A stretch of DNA of 64,000 nucleotides from DATDDB01 sp035260545 (GCA_035260545.1 DATFUZ010000055.1:1-64000); one strand, 5' to 3'. Positions 41,988-48,766 are shown, counted from the stretch's first letter. The notes: generated by a model from the letters alone, not told the origin. Translations and numbers: made by a program.

Positions 41988-42288
41988 ACAGGTAAATAAA
42001 CGGGGTCACGTATTAGCCGGCGCGGAGTTAAAGCGGCCAGGCTCGCCTCGCCCCTGAATATGCGGCTGGCCCTGCCGTTTTAGGCACTTTTCGCCACACT
42101 TTAAGCCTGATAGCACGCAGGCGCGAGGGGAGTAAACCTCCCCGGCGCCGGCACTGGCAAGCGGCCGGTTTGCGGGAGTGGATATTGAGGCGTAGACTTC
42201 CGCTTCGCGCCGGCTTGAATCGTTCAACTCATAGATCCGTCGCCAAATAAATAACGCTTGAATAACGCACGATTCGGAAGGGGGTAGT
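41988..42288. other. Intergenic region, no gene seen
   Basis: About 300 bp. AT-richer near the right end (AAATAAATAACGC at about 42244-42256), where the promoter of the oxidoreductase gene probably lies, but no consensus could be fixed. Confidence 0.45.
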
Positions 42289-43668
42289 ATGCAGCAAACG
42301 ACTGAACAGGGAAATCCGGCAATGGAGCAGGCCGTGGCAAAAACGGCATTCACGACGATGTCGCCGGATGTGCTGGTGATAGGCGGCGGTCCGGCCGGGT
42401 CTGCGGTTTCGACGCTGCTGGCGGATCGCGGGCACGATGTGGTGATGCTGGAGAAGGCGCACCATCCGCGCTTTCATATCGGCGAATCGCTCCTGCCGAT
42501 GAACATGCCCCTGTTCGACCGCCTGGGGATACGCAGCGAAGTGGAGGCCATCGGCATCTATAAATACGGGGCGGAGTTCGTCTCGCCCTGGCACGACCAC
42601 ACCAGCCACTTCTACTTCGCCGAGGCGATGGACAAGTCCTTCCCCTATGCGGTGCATGTGCGCCGTTCGGAATTCGACGAATTGCTGTTCCGCCATGCCG
42701 GCAAGCGCGGCGCGCGCACCTTTGAGGGCCAGCGCGTCACCCATGTCGATATGGCGGGGGCGGGCGACCGCGCGCTGGTCAAGGTCCAGGCCGACGATGG
42801 CACGGAAACCGAATGGCGGCCGCGTTTCGTCATCGATGCCAGCGGGCGCGACACCGTGCTCTCCAAACAATTCGGCGTCAAGCTGCGCAGCAAGGAGCAC
42901 GCCAGCGCCGCGATCTTCGGCCACTTCACCGACGTGGTGCGCCAGCCCGGCCGCAATGAGGGCAACATCTCGCTGTTCTGGTTCGACCACGGCTGGTTCT
43001 GGTTCATCCCCCTGCTGGACGGCACCACGAGCGTCGGCGCCGTCGCCTCGCCCGCCTATTTCAAGCGGCGCAAGGGCGACCTCTCCACCTTCCTGATGGA
43101 GACCATCGCGCTCGCGCCCAAGCTGGAAGCACGGCTGAAGAACGCGAAAATGATCGAGCCGGCGACGGCCACCGGCAACTATGCCTACAGCTCGGAATAC
43201 TGCCGGGGCGACCGCTTCATGATGATAGGCGATGCCTTCGCCTTCATCGACCCCATGTTCTCTTCCGGCGTCTATCTCGCCATGAACAGCGCCTTTGCCG
43301 GCGCCACCGCGGTGGACCACTGGCTGCGCGGCGAAGAGGCCATGGCCAACAAGGCCTTCCGCCGCTTCGAGCGCATCATGGTGCACGGCCCCAAGATGTT
43401 CTCCTGGTTCATCTTCCGCATCAACTCCCCGGCCATCCGCAAGCTGTTCATGAGCCCGAGCAACATCTGGCGCCTGCAGGAAGCGCTGCTCTCCATCCTC
43501 GCCGGCGACCTGTTCCGCAGCACCCCCATCCGCTCCAGGCTGATGGGGTTCAAGCTGGTTTACTATATCTCCTGCCTCACCGTATGGCCCGCCGCGATCA
43601 AGCGCTGGCAAAAGCGCCGCCGCGATATACGTGAATCGCTGGAGGACGAAAAAGCCGCCGCGCTGTGA
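42289..43668 (+). CDS. Flavin-dependent halogenase-like oxidoreductase
   Basis: 459 aa. The FAD-binding dinucleotide motif (LVIGGGPAGSAVS, residues about 29-41) is followed by HHPRFHIGESLLP, as in tryptophan-halogenase-like enzymes, and by GWFWFIP (W236, W238, I240, P241), the W-x-W-x-I-P motif that separates flavin halogenases from other monooxygenases. A late GDAFAFIDPMFSSGVYLAM completes the flavin site. In PrnA-like enzymes FADH2 and chloride give HOCl that a Lys passes to the substrate; whether this enzyme halogenates is uncertain. No biosynthetic cluster is adjacent. The start has GGGG and lies after an AT-rich stretch. Confidence 0.85.
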   Translation: MQQTTEQGNPAMEQAVAKTAFTTMSPDVLVIGGGPAGSAVSTLLADRGHDVVMLEKAHHPRFHIGESLLPMNMPLFDRLGIRSEVEAIGIYKYGAEFVSPWHDHTSHFYFAEAMDKSFPYAVHVRRSEFDELLFRHAGKRGARTFEGQRVTHVDMAGAGDRALVKVQADDGTETEWRPRFVIDASGRDTVLSKQFGVKLRSKEHASAAIFGHFTDVVRQPGRNEGNISLFWFDHGWFWFIPLLDGTTSVGAVASPAYFKRRKGDLSTFLMETIALAPKLEARLKNAKMIEPATATGNYAYSSEYCRGDRFMMIGDAFAFIDPMFSSGVYLAMNSAFAGATAVDHWLRGEEAMANKAFRRFERIMVHGPKMFSWFIFRINSPAIRKLFMSPSNIWRLQEALLSILAGDLFRSTPIRSRLMGFKLVYYISCLTVWPAAIKRWQKRRRDIRESLEDEKAAAL

Positions 43669-43770
43669 GGCGTGGCAAGCGCAGCCCGGATTCCGCCCGC
43701 ACGCGTCCTGGCGACGCGGACCGCGGCGGAATGTCTTTCAACAAGTCGCAATGACGTAAAGGGGAGTCAT

Positions 43771-44358
43771 ATGAATCGCGTCGCAGCAATTGTTCTCGCA
43801 TCGCTGGTTCTTTCGGTTTCGGCGCATGCCGGGCCGAAAGCCGCGCCCGTTGACTATGATCACCTCGTGCACAAATGGAAGCAGGTCAAAGCCGACGGCG
43901 AATTCAAGCTGGACAGCACCTATCCCGCGCCCGCGCCTTTCTCGATGAACGGCGATCCCGAAGCCACCCTCGAGATGAGCGCGGAGAAGGTTTCCCCGGG
44001 ATACGACACGCTGGAAAAGATAGTGCCCGGCGAAATGACCGACATCCGCAAGCAAATTCAGATCGCGGATTATGAGGAGCAGGACGGCAAGAAGCCCGTC
44101 AACGGCATCGCGACATGGTATGAAACGATAGACGGCACGCGCGTCGCGTTCATCAAATACCGCGCGGGAGGCGTCGTCGGCCAGGCCCCCATCCTGCCCA
44201 TGACCGTGATCCACAGCATCCTCATCCGGGGAAAGACGATCTTCTTCACGCACCTGATCGTGCGCTTCGGGGAACATCAGGACGAAGTACGCCACGACCA
44301 GCGCGTGCTCATCCACAAGGAGATCACGGCCGCGCCGGGCGGCGGCTCGCATAACTGA
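43771..44358 (+). CDS. Secreted hypothetical protein, paralogue of 63109-63699
   Basis: 195 aa with a signal peptide (VAAIVLASLVLSVSAHAGP). The mature protein starts with KWKQVKADGEFKLDSTYPAP, with later motifs FSMNG, EEQDGKKPVNGIATW, TRVAFIKYRAGGVVGQAP and VRFGEHQDEVRHDQR. The last four motifs recur in the protein at 63109-63699 (MEQDGRKPDHGIATW, TRVAFIKYRAQGLVGQPP, VRYARHQDEDRRDQR), so the two are paralogues of one family. Periplasmic role unknown. GGGGAGTCAT precedes the ATG. Confidence 0.75.
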   Translation: MNRVAAIVLASLVLSVSAHAGPKAAPVDYDHLVHKWKQVKADGEFKLDSTYPAPAPFSMNGDPEATLEMSAEKVSPGYDTLEKIVPGEMTDIRKQIQIADYEEQDGKKPVNGIATWYETIDGTRVAFIKYRAGGVVGQAPILPMTVIHSILIRGKTIFFTHLIVRFGEHQDEVRHDQRVLIHKEITAAPGGGSHN

Positions 44359-44390
44359 CGGCAGAGAAGCATGCAGCCTGGAGCGGGTGG

Positions 44391-44468
44391 GTTGGAGTAG
44401 AATCCGTCCGGTTTGCGCTGGAAGGCCAACTTATGCGGGACGGGTACTTCGTCCCAATTGCCGACACT
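44391..44468 (+). repeat. Repeat D, copy 6
   Basis: TTGGAGTAGAATCCGTCCGG, then TTATGCGGGACGGGTACTTC, then GTCCCAATTGCCGACA. It has the GGGACGG...TTCGTCCC hairpin. The open frame that begins inside it is read through into the next orphan gene. Confidence 0.8.
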
Positions 44469-44510
44469 TTAGAGGCTTTGCTAAAGCTGTCACGCTGCGA
44501 GTATACGAAG

Positions 44511-44852
44511 ATGACTCTGCCGAAGAAGGGCACCCGCTCGATTTCCATTAATGGAGTGCTGTACCGCTGGTCGGTGCGACGCAAGCCCACGTACCTTCAG
44601 GGCATAGGCCAGTCACATATGAGTGTAGCCGTCGAGCGCGAGGACGCACCACAGCAAACCCTGAGGATCATTTTGCCGGTACCTAGGCGTGATAACTGGC
44701 TGCTACTGCCCGGGTACGTAGTTAAACCGAGCGACATCGCGCGATGGGTCCCTAAAGCGTTGACTGAGGGATGGGTTCCCCACATGAGCGGGGCTGCCTT
44801 TGACTTGGTGCTGTCGGAATCGGATTTAGATGAGCAAAGCAGGGCGCAATAA
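44511..44852 (+). CDS. Orphan hypothetical protein downstream of repeat D
   Basis: 113 aa from the ATG at 44511 (MTLPKKGTRSISINGVLYRW). The open frame extends back to 44433, but the first 26 residues are just translation of repeat D, so the later start is more likely. Later segments RRKPTYLQGIGQSHMSVAVE, PRRDNWLLLPGYVVKP and WVPKALTEGWVP resemble a small family of unknown proteins I have seen in scattered bacteria. Soluble. Repeat E follows the gene (44888-44935). Confidence 0.65.
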   Translation: MTLPKKGTRSISINGVLYRWSVRRKPTYLQGIGQSHMSVAVEREDAPQQTLRIILPVPRRDNWLLLPGYVVKPSDIARWVPKALTEGWVPHMSGAAFDLVLSESDLDEQSRAQ

Positions 44853-44887
44853 CGAACGGATATTGCGCACGATGGTTGAAACACTGG

Positions 44888-44935
44888 GTGTCCGCTTTTG
44901 CGCAGCGCCAATGTCGGATTTGGGCACACCTCGGA
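44888..44935 (+). repeat. Repeat E, copy 2
   Basis: GTGTCCGCTTTTGCGCAGCG, then CCAATGTCGG, then TTTGGGCACACCTCGG. It matches E1 at 11361-11410; both lie downstream of an orphan gene that follows a D repeat. Confidence 0.75.
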
Positions 44936-45074
44936 AGTCAGCCCCGCCAGCCGAAACGTCCGCTAACGCGTGCGTAGCGGTCATGTTCGTGGCGAACCTG
45001 GAGTGCAGGAATAGCCGTTCGGCGCCCGGCTGTATTGGCTGAATGATCGAGCCGGTCATTTCGCGGGCGAAAAA

Positions 45075-45098
45075 AAAGGGGCGCTTGCGCGCCCCTTT
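45075..45098 (-). terminator. Rho-independent terminator of the HNH gene
   Basis: Perfect 10-bp stem AAAGGGGCGC (45075-45084 with 45089-45098) with a four-base loop, followed on the minus strand by eight or more T. It overlaps the stop codon region of the gene at 45098. Confidence 0.9.
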
Positions 45099-45655
45099 CA
45101 GCTTAGCCGCAGCCGCGAGTGCCTGGGCAGGTAGTCGTTGAGGAAGGCCATCTGCTCGGCGAGGATGTTGCGGTTCTGCAGCAGCAGGGCCTCGTTCCGG
45201 TCCGGGACGTAGGGCACGTATAGCAGCTGCATGCCGCATTCTTCGGGCAGGCGGTTGTCCTTGCGGTTGTTGCAGCGCTTGCAGGCGGTGACGCAGTTGC
45301 TCCACGCGTCGCGCCCGTTGCGGGAAACGGGCACGATGTGGTCGCGCGTGAGCTGTTCCGCGGGGAAGCGCTGGCCGCAGTAGCCGCAGATGTGCAGGTC
45401 GCGCCCGAACAGGCCGCGGTTGGTGAGCGGCGGGACGCGGCGCAGCATGCGGTGGGCGGCGCGCACGGCGATGATGCTGGGCACCGAGATGGTGGTCTGC
45501 AGGCCGGTGAGCCGCGAGAGCCCGCCGTGGAAGACCGATTCATCTCCGAACGACCAGGCGATCTGTCCCTTGACGCGGTAGCGCACGGCGGCCTTCCACT
45601 TGACCCAGTGCTGCGGCGTGCCGCCCGAGTCGAGTACCAGGATCTGGTGTGTCAT
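45098..45655 (-). CDS. HNH endonuclease
   Basis: 185 aa. The C-terminal half has a zinc-stabilised HNH motif: CGYC (90-93), then TRDHIVPVSRNG (D105, H106), N120 in AWSNCVTAC, and CKRCNNRKDNR (125-135). It resembles the HNH endonucleases often found as single genes in Proteobacteria. Substrates are DNA; the biological role is unknown. AAGGAACGACC precedes the ATG at 45655. The terminator at 45075 follows. The tRNA array lies just upstream on the same strand. Confidence 0.92.
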   Translation of the reverse strand: MTHQILVLDSGGTPQHWVKWKAAVRYRVKGQIAWSFGDESVFHGGLSRLTGLQTTISVPSIIAVRAAHRMLRRVPPLTNRGLFGRDLHICGYCGQRFPAEQLTRDHIVPVSRNGRDAWSNCVTACKRCNNRKDNRLPEECGMQLLYVPYVPDRNEALLLQNRNILAEQMAFLNDYLPRHSRLRLS

Positions 45656-45814
45656 GGTCGTTCCTTTCGTCTGCATGGTTGCATGATGGTTGAATGATGC
45701 ACCTCCCGACATCCGAACAGGCGTAAGGTACTGCACCTGTGCGGCCAAGCCAAGGGGTATTTCGCTACGCTGTCCCCTGCGGAAATCCGGCCTCGGGGGA
45801 AGTACTGAGCGATG

Positions 45815-45890
45815 TGGCACCCCCTGAGCGAGTCGAACGCTCATCCCGGCCTTCGTAGAGCCGTGCTCTGATCCATTGAGCTAAGGGGGC
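45815..45890 (-). tRNA. tRNA-Arg (anticodon ACG)
   Basis: 76 nt cloverleaf with acceptor GCCCCCU / AGGGGGU, anticodon stem CGGCU/GGCCG and loop CUACGAA, T-arm AGCG-UUCGACU-CGCU. The encoded CCA is present. It is the last tRNA of the minus-strand array, with a REP-C pair just upstream. Confidence 0.9.
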
Positions 45891-45896
45891 AATGGG

Positions 45897-45980
45897 TAGG
45901 ATGTGCTGAGCAACGCGAAGCGCATCGATCGAGTACGGCGATTCCGCGACCGATGCGCTTCGTGCCTCAGCGCATCCTAC
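45897..45980. repeat. REP-C pair inside the tRNA array
   Basis: GTAGGATGTGCTGAGCAACG...CGCATCGATCG faces GCGACCGATGCGCTTCGTGC...GCGCATCCTACG. It lies between tRNA-Arg and a tRNA-Leu fragment and directly adjoins the fragment. Confidence 0.85.
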
Positions 45981-45984
45981 GGCC

Positions 45985-46024
45985 CTGCCTGAGCCAGGTG
46001 CGTCTTCCAATTCCGCCATTTCCC
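45985..46024 (-). pseudogene. Fragment of a tRNA-Leu (CAG-type) cut by REP-C
   Basis: On the minus strand the sequence GGGAAATGGCGGAATTGGAA then GACGCACCTGGCTCAGGC is the 5' half of a tRNA-Leu through the anticodon loop (CUCAGGC, anticodon CAG). The 3' half (anticodon stem, variable arm, T-arm) is missing; REP-C sequence begins instead. A 5'-half fragment cannot be a functional tRNA. Confidence 0.7.
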
Positions 46025-46029
46025 GTAAC

Positions 46030-46114
46030 TGGTGGGAGGCAAGGGAATCGAACCCTCACGTCATAGGACACCGGCTTCTAAGACCAGCGCGTCTTCCAGT
46101 TTCGCCAACCTCCC
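46030..46114 (-). tRNA. tRNA-Leu (anticodon TAG)
   Basis: 85 nt class II tRNA: acceptor GGGAGGU.. with ..CCUCCC, anticodon loop CUUAGAA, long variable arm (GUGUCCUAUGACGUG) and T-loop UUCGAUU; CCA is encoded. 5' end 46114. Confidence 0.92.
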
Positions 46115-46130
46115 GTGAATCTGCGCGGAT

Positions 46131-46339
46131 GAATAGCCCGCGCTTGCGGCATGCCTGCGCATGCCGCGAAAAAGGTGATGCGCGCCACGGGGCTATCCCG
46201 CGCGCCACATCGGGCTGCCGCCTTGCTGAGTCTGTTACTCTCTAGCGGTGATCCGCGCCGCGCACCGGGAACCCGGACTGTTGCGTTGTAGTCTCTGTGC
46301 GCGTGCAGCAGCCAAACTGCCGGGGCGATGCCCCTTGTC
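46131..46339. other. Array spacer with a 9-bp inverted repeat
   Basis: GCGGCATGC (46148-46156) and GCATGCCGC (46161-46169) form a perfect stem with a four-base loop. The rest of the 200 bp is gene-free; a CCGGGTTCCCGG-type palindrome near 46265 could be part of a decayed tRNA T-arm, but this is uncertain. Confidence 0.5.
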
Positions 46340-46413
46340 TGGCAGGCCGGGAGGGAATCGAACCCCCATTGCCGGTTTTGGAGACCGGCGCTTTGCCATT
46401 AAGCCACCAGCCT
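46340..46413 (-). tRNA. tRNA-Trp (anticodon CCA)
   Basis: 74 nt. Acceptor AGGCUGG/CCGGCCU, anticodon stem CCGGU/ACCGG with loop CUCCAAA, T-arm GGGGG-UUCGAUU-CCCUC; CCA is encoded. 5' end 46413. Confidence 0.92.
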
Positions 46414-46420
46414 GTTGTGT

Positions 46421-46495
46421 TGGCAGAGGAGACAGGATTCGAACCTGTGTTAACGGGTTCAAAGCCCGCTGCCATAACCTCCAGGGGACTCCCCT
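46421..46495 (-). tRNA. tRNA-Gln (anticodon TTG), atypical D-arm
   Basis: 75 nt. Acceptor AGGGGAG/CUCCUCU, anticodon stem GCGGG/CCCGU with loop CUUUGAA, T-arm ACAGG-UUCGAAU-CCUGU, encoded CCA. The D-stem pairs poorly, and the first base is A rather than the U usual in tRNA-Gln, so the cloverleaf is less than ideal. Confidence 0.75.
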
Positions 46496-46543
46496 GATGT
46501 TTCCCGCGTCCGCCTCTTGCAAGACGGACACGGGTCGTGAAAC

Positions 46544-46619
46544 TGGCGCGGCATATCGGTTTCGATCCGATCACCTCCGGCTCGACAGGCCGGCGCTCTC
46601 CCGAATGAGCTAATGCCGC
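46544..46619 (-). tRNA. tRNA-Asp (anticodon GTC)
   Basis: 76 nt. Acceptor GCGGCAU/AUGCCGC, D-arm GCUC..GAGC, anticodon stem CCGGC/GCCGG with loop CUGUCGA, T-arm AUCGG-AUCGAAA-CCGAU; CCA is encoded. The T-loop starts with A instead of U, an unusual base at position 54. Confidence 0.88.
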
Positions 46620-46627
46620 GAAAAAAA

Positions 46628-46701
46628 TGACCCTGGCGGGATTCGAACCCGCGATTTCCTGCATAAAAGGCAGGCGTCCTTGGCCGCTAGACGACAGGGT
46701 C
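46628..46701 (-). tRNA. tRNA with UUU (Lys) anticodon on a Glu-like body, no encoded CCA
   Basis: 74 nt including the discriminator A. Acceptor GACCCUG/CAGGGUC, anticodon stem CCUGC/GCAGG with loop CUUUUAU (anticodon UUU, lysine), T-arm GCGGG-UUCGAAU-CCCGC. The 5' half (GUCGUCUAGCGGCCAAGGAC) is that of a bacterial tRNA-Glu, not tRNA-Lys. After the discriminator the sequence is TTTTTTT, so CCA must be added enzymatically, unlike all other tRNAs here. Identity (Lys or Glu) is uncertain. Confidence 0.75.
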
Positions 46702-46712
46702 GTGATTAAAAA

Positions 46713-46790
46713 TGGTCGGGGCGGAGAGATTTGAACTCCCGACATCCTGCGCCCAAGGCAGGCGCGCTGACCAGACTGCGCTACGCCCCG
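46713..46790 (-). tRNA. tRNA-Pro (anticodon TGG)
   Basis: 78 nt. Acceptor CGGGGCG/CGCCCCG, anticodon stem CCUGC/GCAGG with loop CUUGGGC, T-arm CGGGA-UUC type with some wobble, encoded CCA. Confidence 0.92.
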
Positions 46791-46840
46791 ATGACATGAA
46801 CACGGCCGGCAAACCGAAAAGCCATGCCATGCAAAAAACT

Positions 46841-46916
46841 TGGTGGAGACGGCCGGCTTCGAACCCGCGACCTCATGCGTGCAAAACATGCGCTCTCCCA
46901 ACTGAGCTACGCCCCC
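46841..46916 (-). tRNA. tRNA-Ala (anticodon TGC)
   Basis: 76 nt. Acceptor GGGGGCG/CGUCUCC with the G3-U70 pair that defines alanine identity, anticodon stem CAUGU/GCAUG with loop UUUGCAC, CCA encoded. One T-stem mismatch (G-G, in GCGGG/CCGGC) suggests relaxed constraint. First tRNA of the array. Confidence 0.85.
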
Positions 46917-47127
46917 ATATGCATCCGCCCTCCGCCAGCTGCTTTAGAGCAGCCGCGGAAGATGGGTAGCGAAACAGGCTGCCCTGCAACCCGCTTCGCT
47001 ACCACCGGATCTTCCCGCTCACAAGAGAGCTTGCCATCCCCGGTTCCGCCCGTTCGCCAGCTTGTGCGCCTGGCCGAGTCCTCGTTACTCATCGCGCTTC
47101 AAACACAACTGCCATCTATCCATCCCG
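46917..47127. other. Gap between the tRNA array and the small-ORF modules
   Basis: About 210 bp with no supported gene. It would contain the promoter for the tRNA array on the minus strand, but no consensus was fixed. Confidence 0.4.
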
Positions 47128-47140
47128 AAAAAACAAAAAA

Positions 47141-47195
47141 CCCAGGTGTCCTTTCGGGGCACCTGGGTCATGGACCAAAACCTTGCGGTTTCCGG
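47141..47195 (-). terminator. Module 1: GNRA hairpin (47175-47195) plus terminator (47141-47167)
   Basis: On the minus strand, CCGGAAACC-GCAA-GGTTTTGG, a hairpin with a GCAA tetraloop, begins six bases after the stop of the ORF at 47202. A CCCAGGTG...CACCTGGG stem followed by T6-G-T6 comes next. The spacing between hairpin and terminator (7 bases) is the same as in module 2. Confidence 0.8.
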
Positions 47196-47201
47196 GGAGG
47201 G

Positions 47202-47444
47202 TCACATATCGCCGCTCCCCGCCAGTGCCAAACTGCCAAAATCTGCCTTGCCGCCAAAACCTTCCAAACCACCCACATCACCCTCTCGATCGCACCGCGG
47301 TTTATCCGCCGCCGGCGCATGCCCCTTGCCCGGCAGCATGGCCGGCTGCAGCAGGCAGGCGAGCACGCGCACGCCGCGCAGCTCATGCGCGCAGTTGAGC
47401 CAGGGCTGTGCCGATATGCTTGCGATGGGTGAACCCGAAATCAT
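47202..47444 (-). CDS. Small ORF B of the tandem pair (80 aa)
   Basis: Starts MISGSPIASISAQPWLNCAH (ATG 47444; GGAAGGCAGACGGAG upstream), continues LRGVRVLACLLQPAMLPGKG and ends LALAGSGDM. It is similar to the 62 aa ORF at 47601-47789: the first residues (MIS), the LRG(V/M)RV block and the C-terminal GM/DM ending match. No signal peptide or membrane helix is seen. The function is unknown; the coding nature is supported by ribosome sites and the matched copy, but the conserved RNA structure leaves open a regulatory RNA role. Confidence 0.55.
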   Translation of the reverse strand: MISGSPIASISAQPWLNCAHELRGVRVLACLLQPAMLPGKGHAPAADKPRCDREGDVGGLEGFGGKADFGSLALAGSGDM

Positions 47445-47541
47445 CTCCGTCTGCCTTCCGTCAAAAAATTGCCGCGTAAAAATCCCGAAATCAAATTTGC
47501 CAATAAAAAACCAGGAAACAAAACACCCCAAAAACAAAAAA

Positions 47542-47595
47542 CCCAAGCGCCTTGCGGATCACTTGGGTCTGGGACCGAAACCTTTCAGTTTCCGG
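47542..47595 (-). terminator. Module 2: GNRA hairpin (47575-47595) plus terminator (47542-47567)
   Basis: Minus strand: CCGGAAACT-GAAA-GGTTTCGG (GAAA tetraloop) begins six bases after the stop of the ORF at 47601, then CCCAAG...CTTGGG followed by T6-G-T5. Compared with module 1 several stem positions differ while pairing is kept, as expected for a selected RNA structure. Confidence 0.8.
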
Positions 47596-47600
47596 GGCGC

Positions 47601-47789
47601 CTACATCCTTCCGCACCCCACAAGTGTCTTGCCGCCATCATCCCGCTCGTCCGTATACCCCTGCCCGCGCGCATCCCAGAGCTGGCCCGGTTTGCACAGG
47701 GACACGAACGCCTCCGCCGGACGGGCGGCCACGCGCATGCCGCGCAGGCTTGCGGGCAGTCGTCGTGTGAGCGATATGTTCGAAATCAT
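47601..47789 (-). CDS. Small ORF A of the tandem pair (62 aa)
   Basis: MISNISLTRRLPASLRGMRV then AARPAEAFVSLCKPGQLWDA and a Gly/Asp-rich end ...TLVGCGRM. The ATG at 47789 has AGGACACGAAG upstream and lies 47 bp from a near-perfect sigma70 promoter at 47836-47864, strong evidence for transcription. It is basic in its first third, with two Cys. Homologous to ORF B downstream. No family recognised. Confidence 0.6.
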   Translation of the reverse strand: MISNISLTRRLPASLRGMRVAARPAEAFVSLCKPGQLWDARGQGYTDERDDGGKTLVGCGRM

Positions 47790-47835
47790 CTTCGTGTCCT
47801 GTAGAGACGTTGTCTTGCGTTACTGAAGGGACGGC

Positions 47836-47864
47836 ACTTTAGTTTTCGTTTTTTCTTTTGTCAA
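47836..47864 (-). promoter_or_regulatory. Strong sigma70 promoter for the small-ORF pair
   Basis: Minus strand TTGACA (47864-47859), a 17-base spacer, TAAAGT (47841-47836). The surroundings are very AT-rich (runs of A and T at 47841-47900), with A/T tracts upstream that could act as an UP element. Confidence 0.88.
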
Positions 47865-48103
47865 CACATTTCTGAAAAATCCCTGAAAATTTTTTTCGCA
47901 AACGAAAAACTGGAGCCCGGCGGGCGCGCATGCCCGTCGCCGAACGGCGCAGCCACCGCCATCTTCATGCCGTCACATATCGCAAGTATAATTTCCGGCG
48001 ACCGCCAGCCTTCCCACGCCATGATGCTGGCCGCCTGGGTCATGCAGGATACCGCCGCCGCTACGGCGTGGAGCAGCGGCTTGGACAGGGACGGGAGCAG
48101 CCT

Positions 48104-48721
48104 ATGTACTACGGAGAAAGATTCAACGCCATAACGCATCTCGTCGGCGCCGTGCTCGCGGTCGCCGGCACCGTCGTGCTCATCGTCCTTGCCGCCGAGC
48201 AGCGCGACGCGTGGAAGATCGTGAGCGTCTCCATCTACGGCGCGACGCTGATCCTGCTCTACACCTTCTCCACCTTCTACCACAGCTTTCGCGGGCGCGC
48301 GAAAAGCATCCTGCAGAAGCTGGACCACGGCAGCATCTACCTGCTCATCGCCGGCAGCTACACCCCGTTTTGCCTGGTCACCCTGCGCGGCGCGTGGGGC
48401 TGGTCGTTGTTCGGCGTGGAATGGGGTTTCGCCGTGCTGGGCATCCTGCAGGAAGTGCTCTGGAAAAGCAGAACGCGCAACCCCTCGCTGGTAATCTACG
48501 TCGTCATGGGCTGGGCCGCGCTGGTCGCCCTGTATGAGCTATTCAAGGCGCTCGGGCCAGGCGGGTTCGCCTGGCTCGTGGCCGGCGGCCTGCTCTATAC
48601 GATAGGCATCGTCTTCTACGTCATGGACACCCGCCTCAAGCATGCGCACGGCATCTGGCACCTGTTCGTGCTCGCCGGCAGCGCGGCGCATTACATCGCC
48701 ATCCTGCGCTACGTGCTTTGA
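48104..48721 (+). CDS. Hemolysin III family (PAQR-like) membrane protein
   Basis: 205 aa, seven hydrophobic helices. The start MYYGERFNAITHLVGAVLAV and the conserved FSTFYHSFRG, LDHGSIYLLIAGSYTPF and AHGIWHLFVLAGSAAHY carry the His and Asp residues of the zinc-dependent PAQR/HlyIII site. The name is historical; cytolytic activity is doubtful, and the true activity is probably a membrane hydrolase or sensor. GGGAGCAG precedes the ATG at 48104; the open frame upstream to 47930 is not coding. Confidence 0.93.
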   Translation: MYYGERFNAITHLVGAVLAVAGTVVLIVLAAEQRDAWKIVSVSIYGATLILLYTFSTFYHSFRGRAKSILQKLDHGSIYLLIAGSYTPFCLVTLRGAWGWSLFGVEWGFAVLGILQEVLWKSRTRNPSLVIYVVMGWAALVALYELFKALGPGGFAWLVAGGLLYTIGIVFYVMDTRLKHAHGIWHLFVLAGSAAHYIAILRYVL

Positions 48722-48766
48722 GCAAGCGCCGGATGTCATTTCCGGTATCGCCCGCGCGCGGGAGGG

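Noticed and set aside
45897..45980. REP-C pair as part of a functional tRNA
   Set aside because: It matches REP-C at several other sites and cannot complete the tRNA-Leu cloverleaf.
46148..46169. Hairpin as a terminator of the tRNA array
   Set aside because: The T-rich side faces the wrong way on the minus strand and lies inside the array.
46248..46969. Open frames across the tRNA array
   Set aside because: tRNA genes fully explain this sequence; frames are fortuitous.
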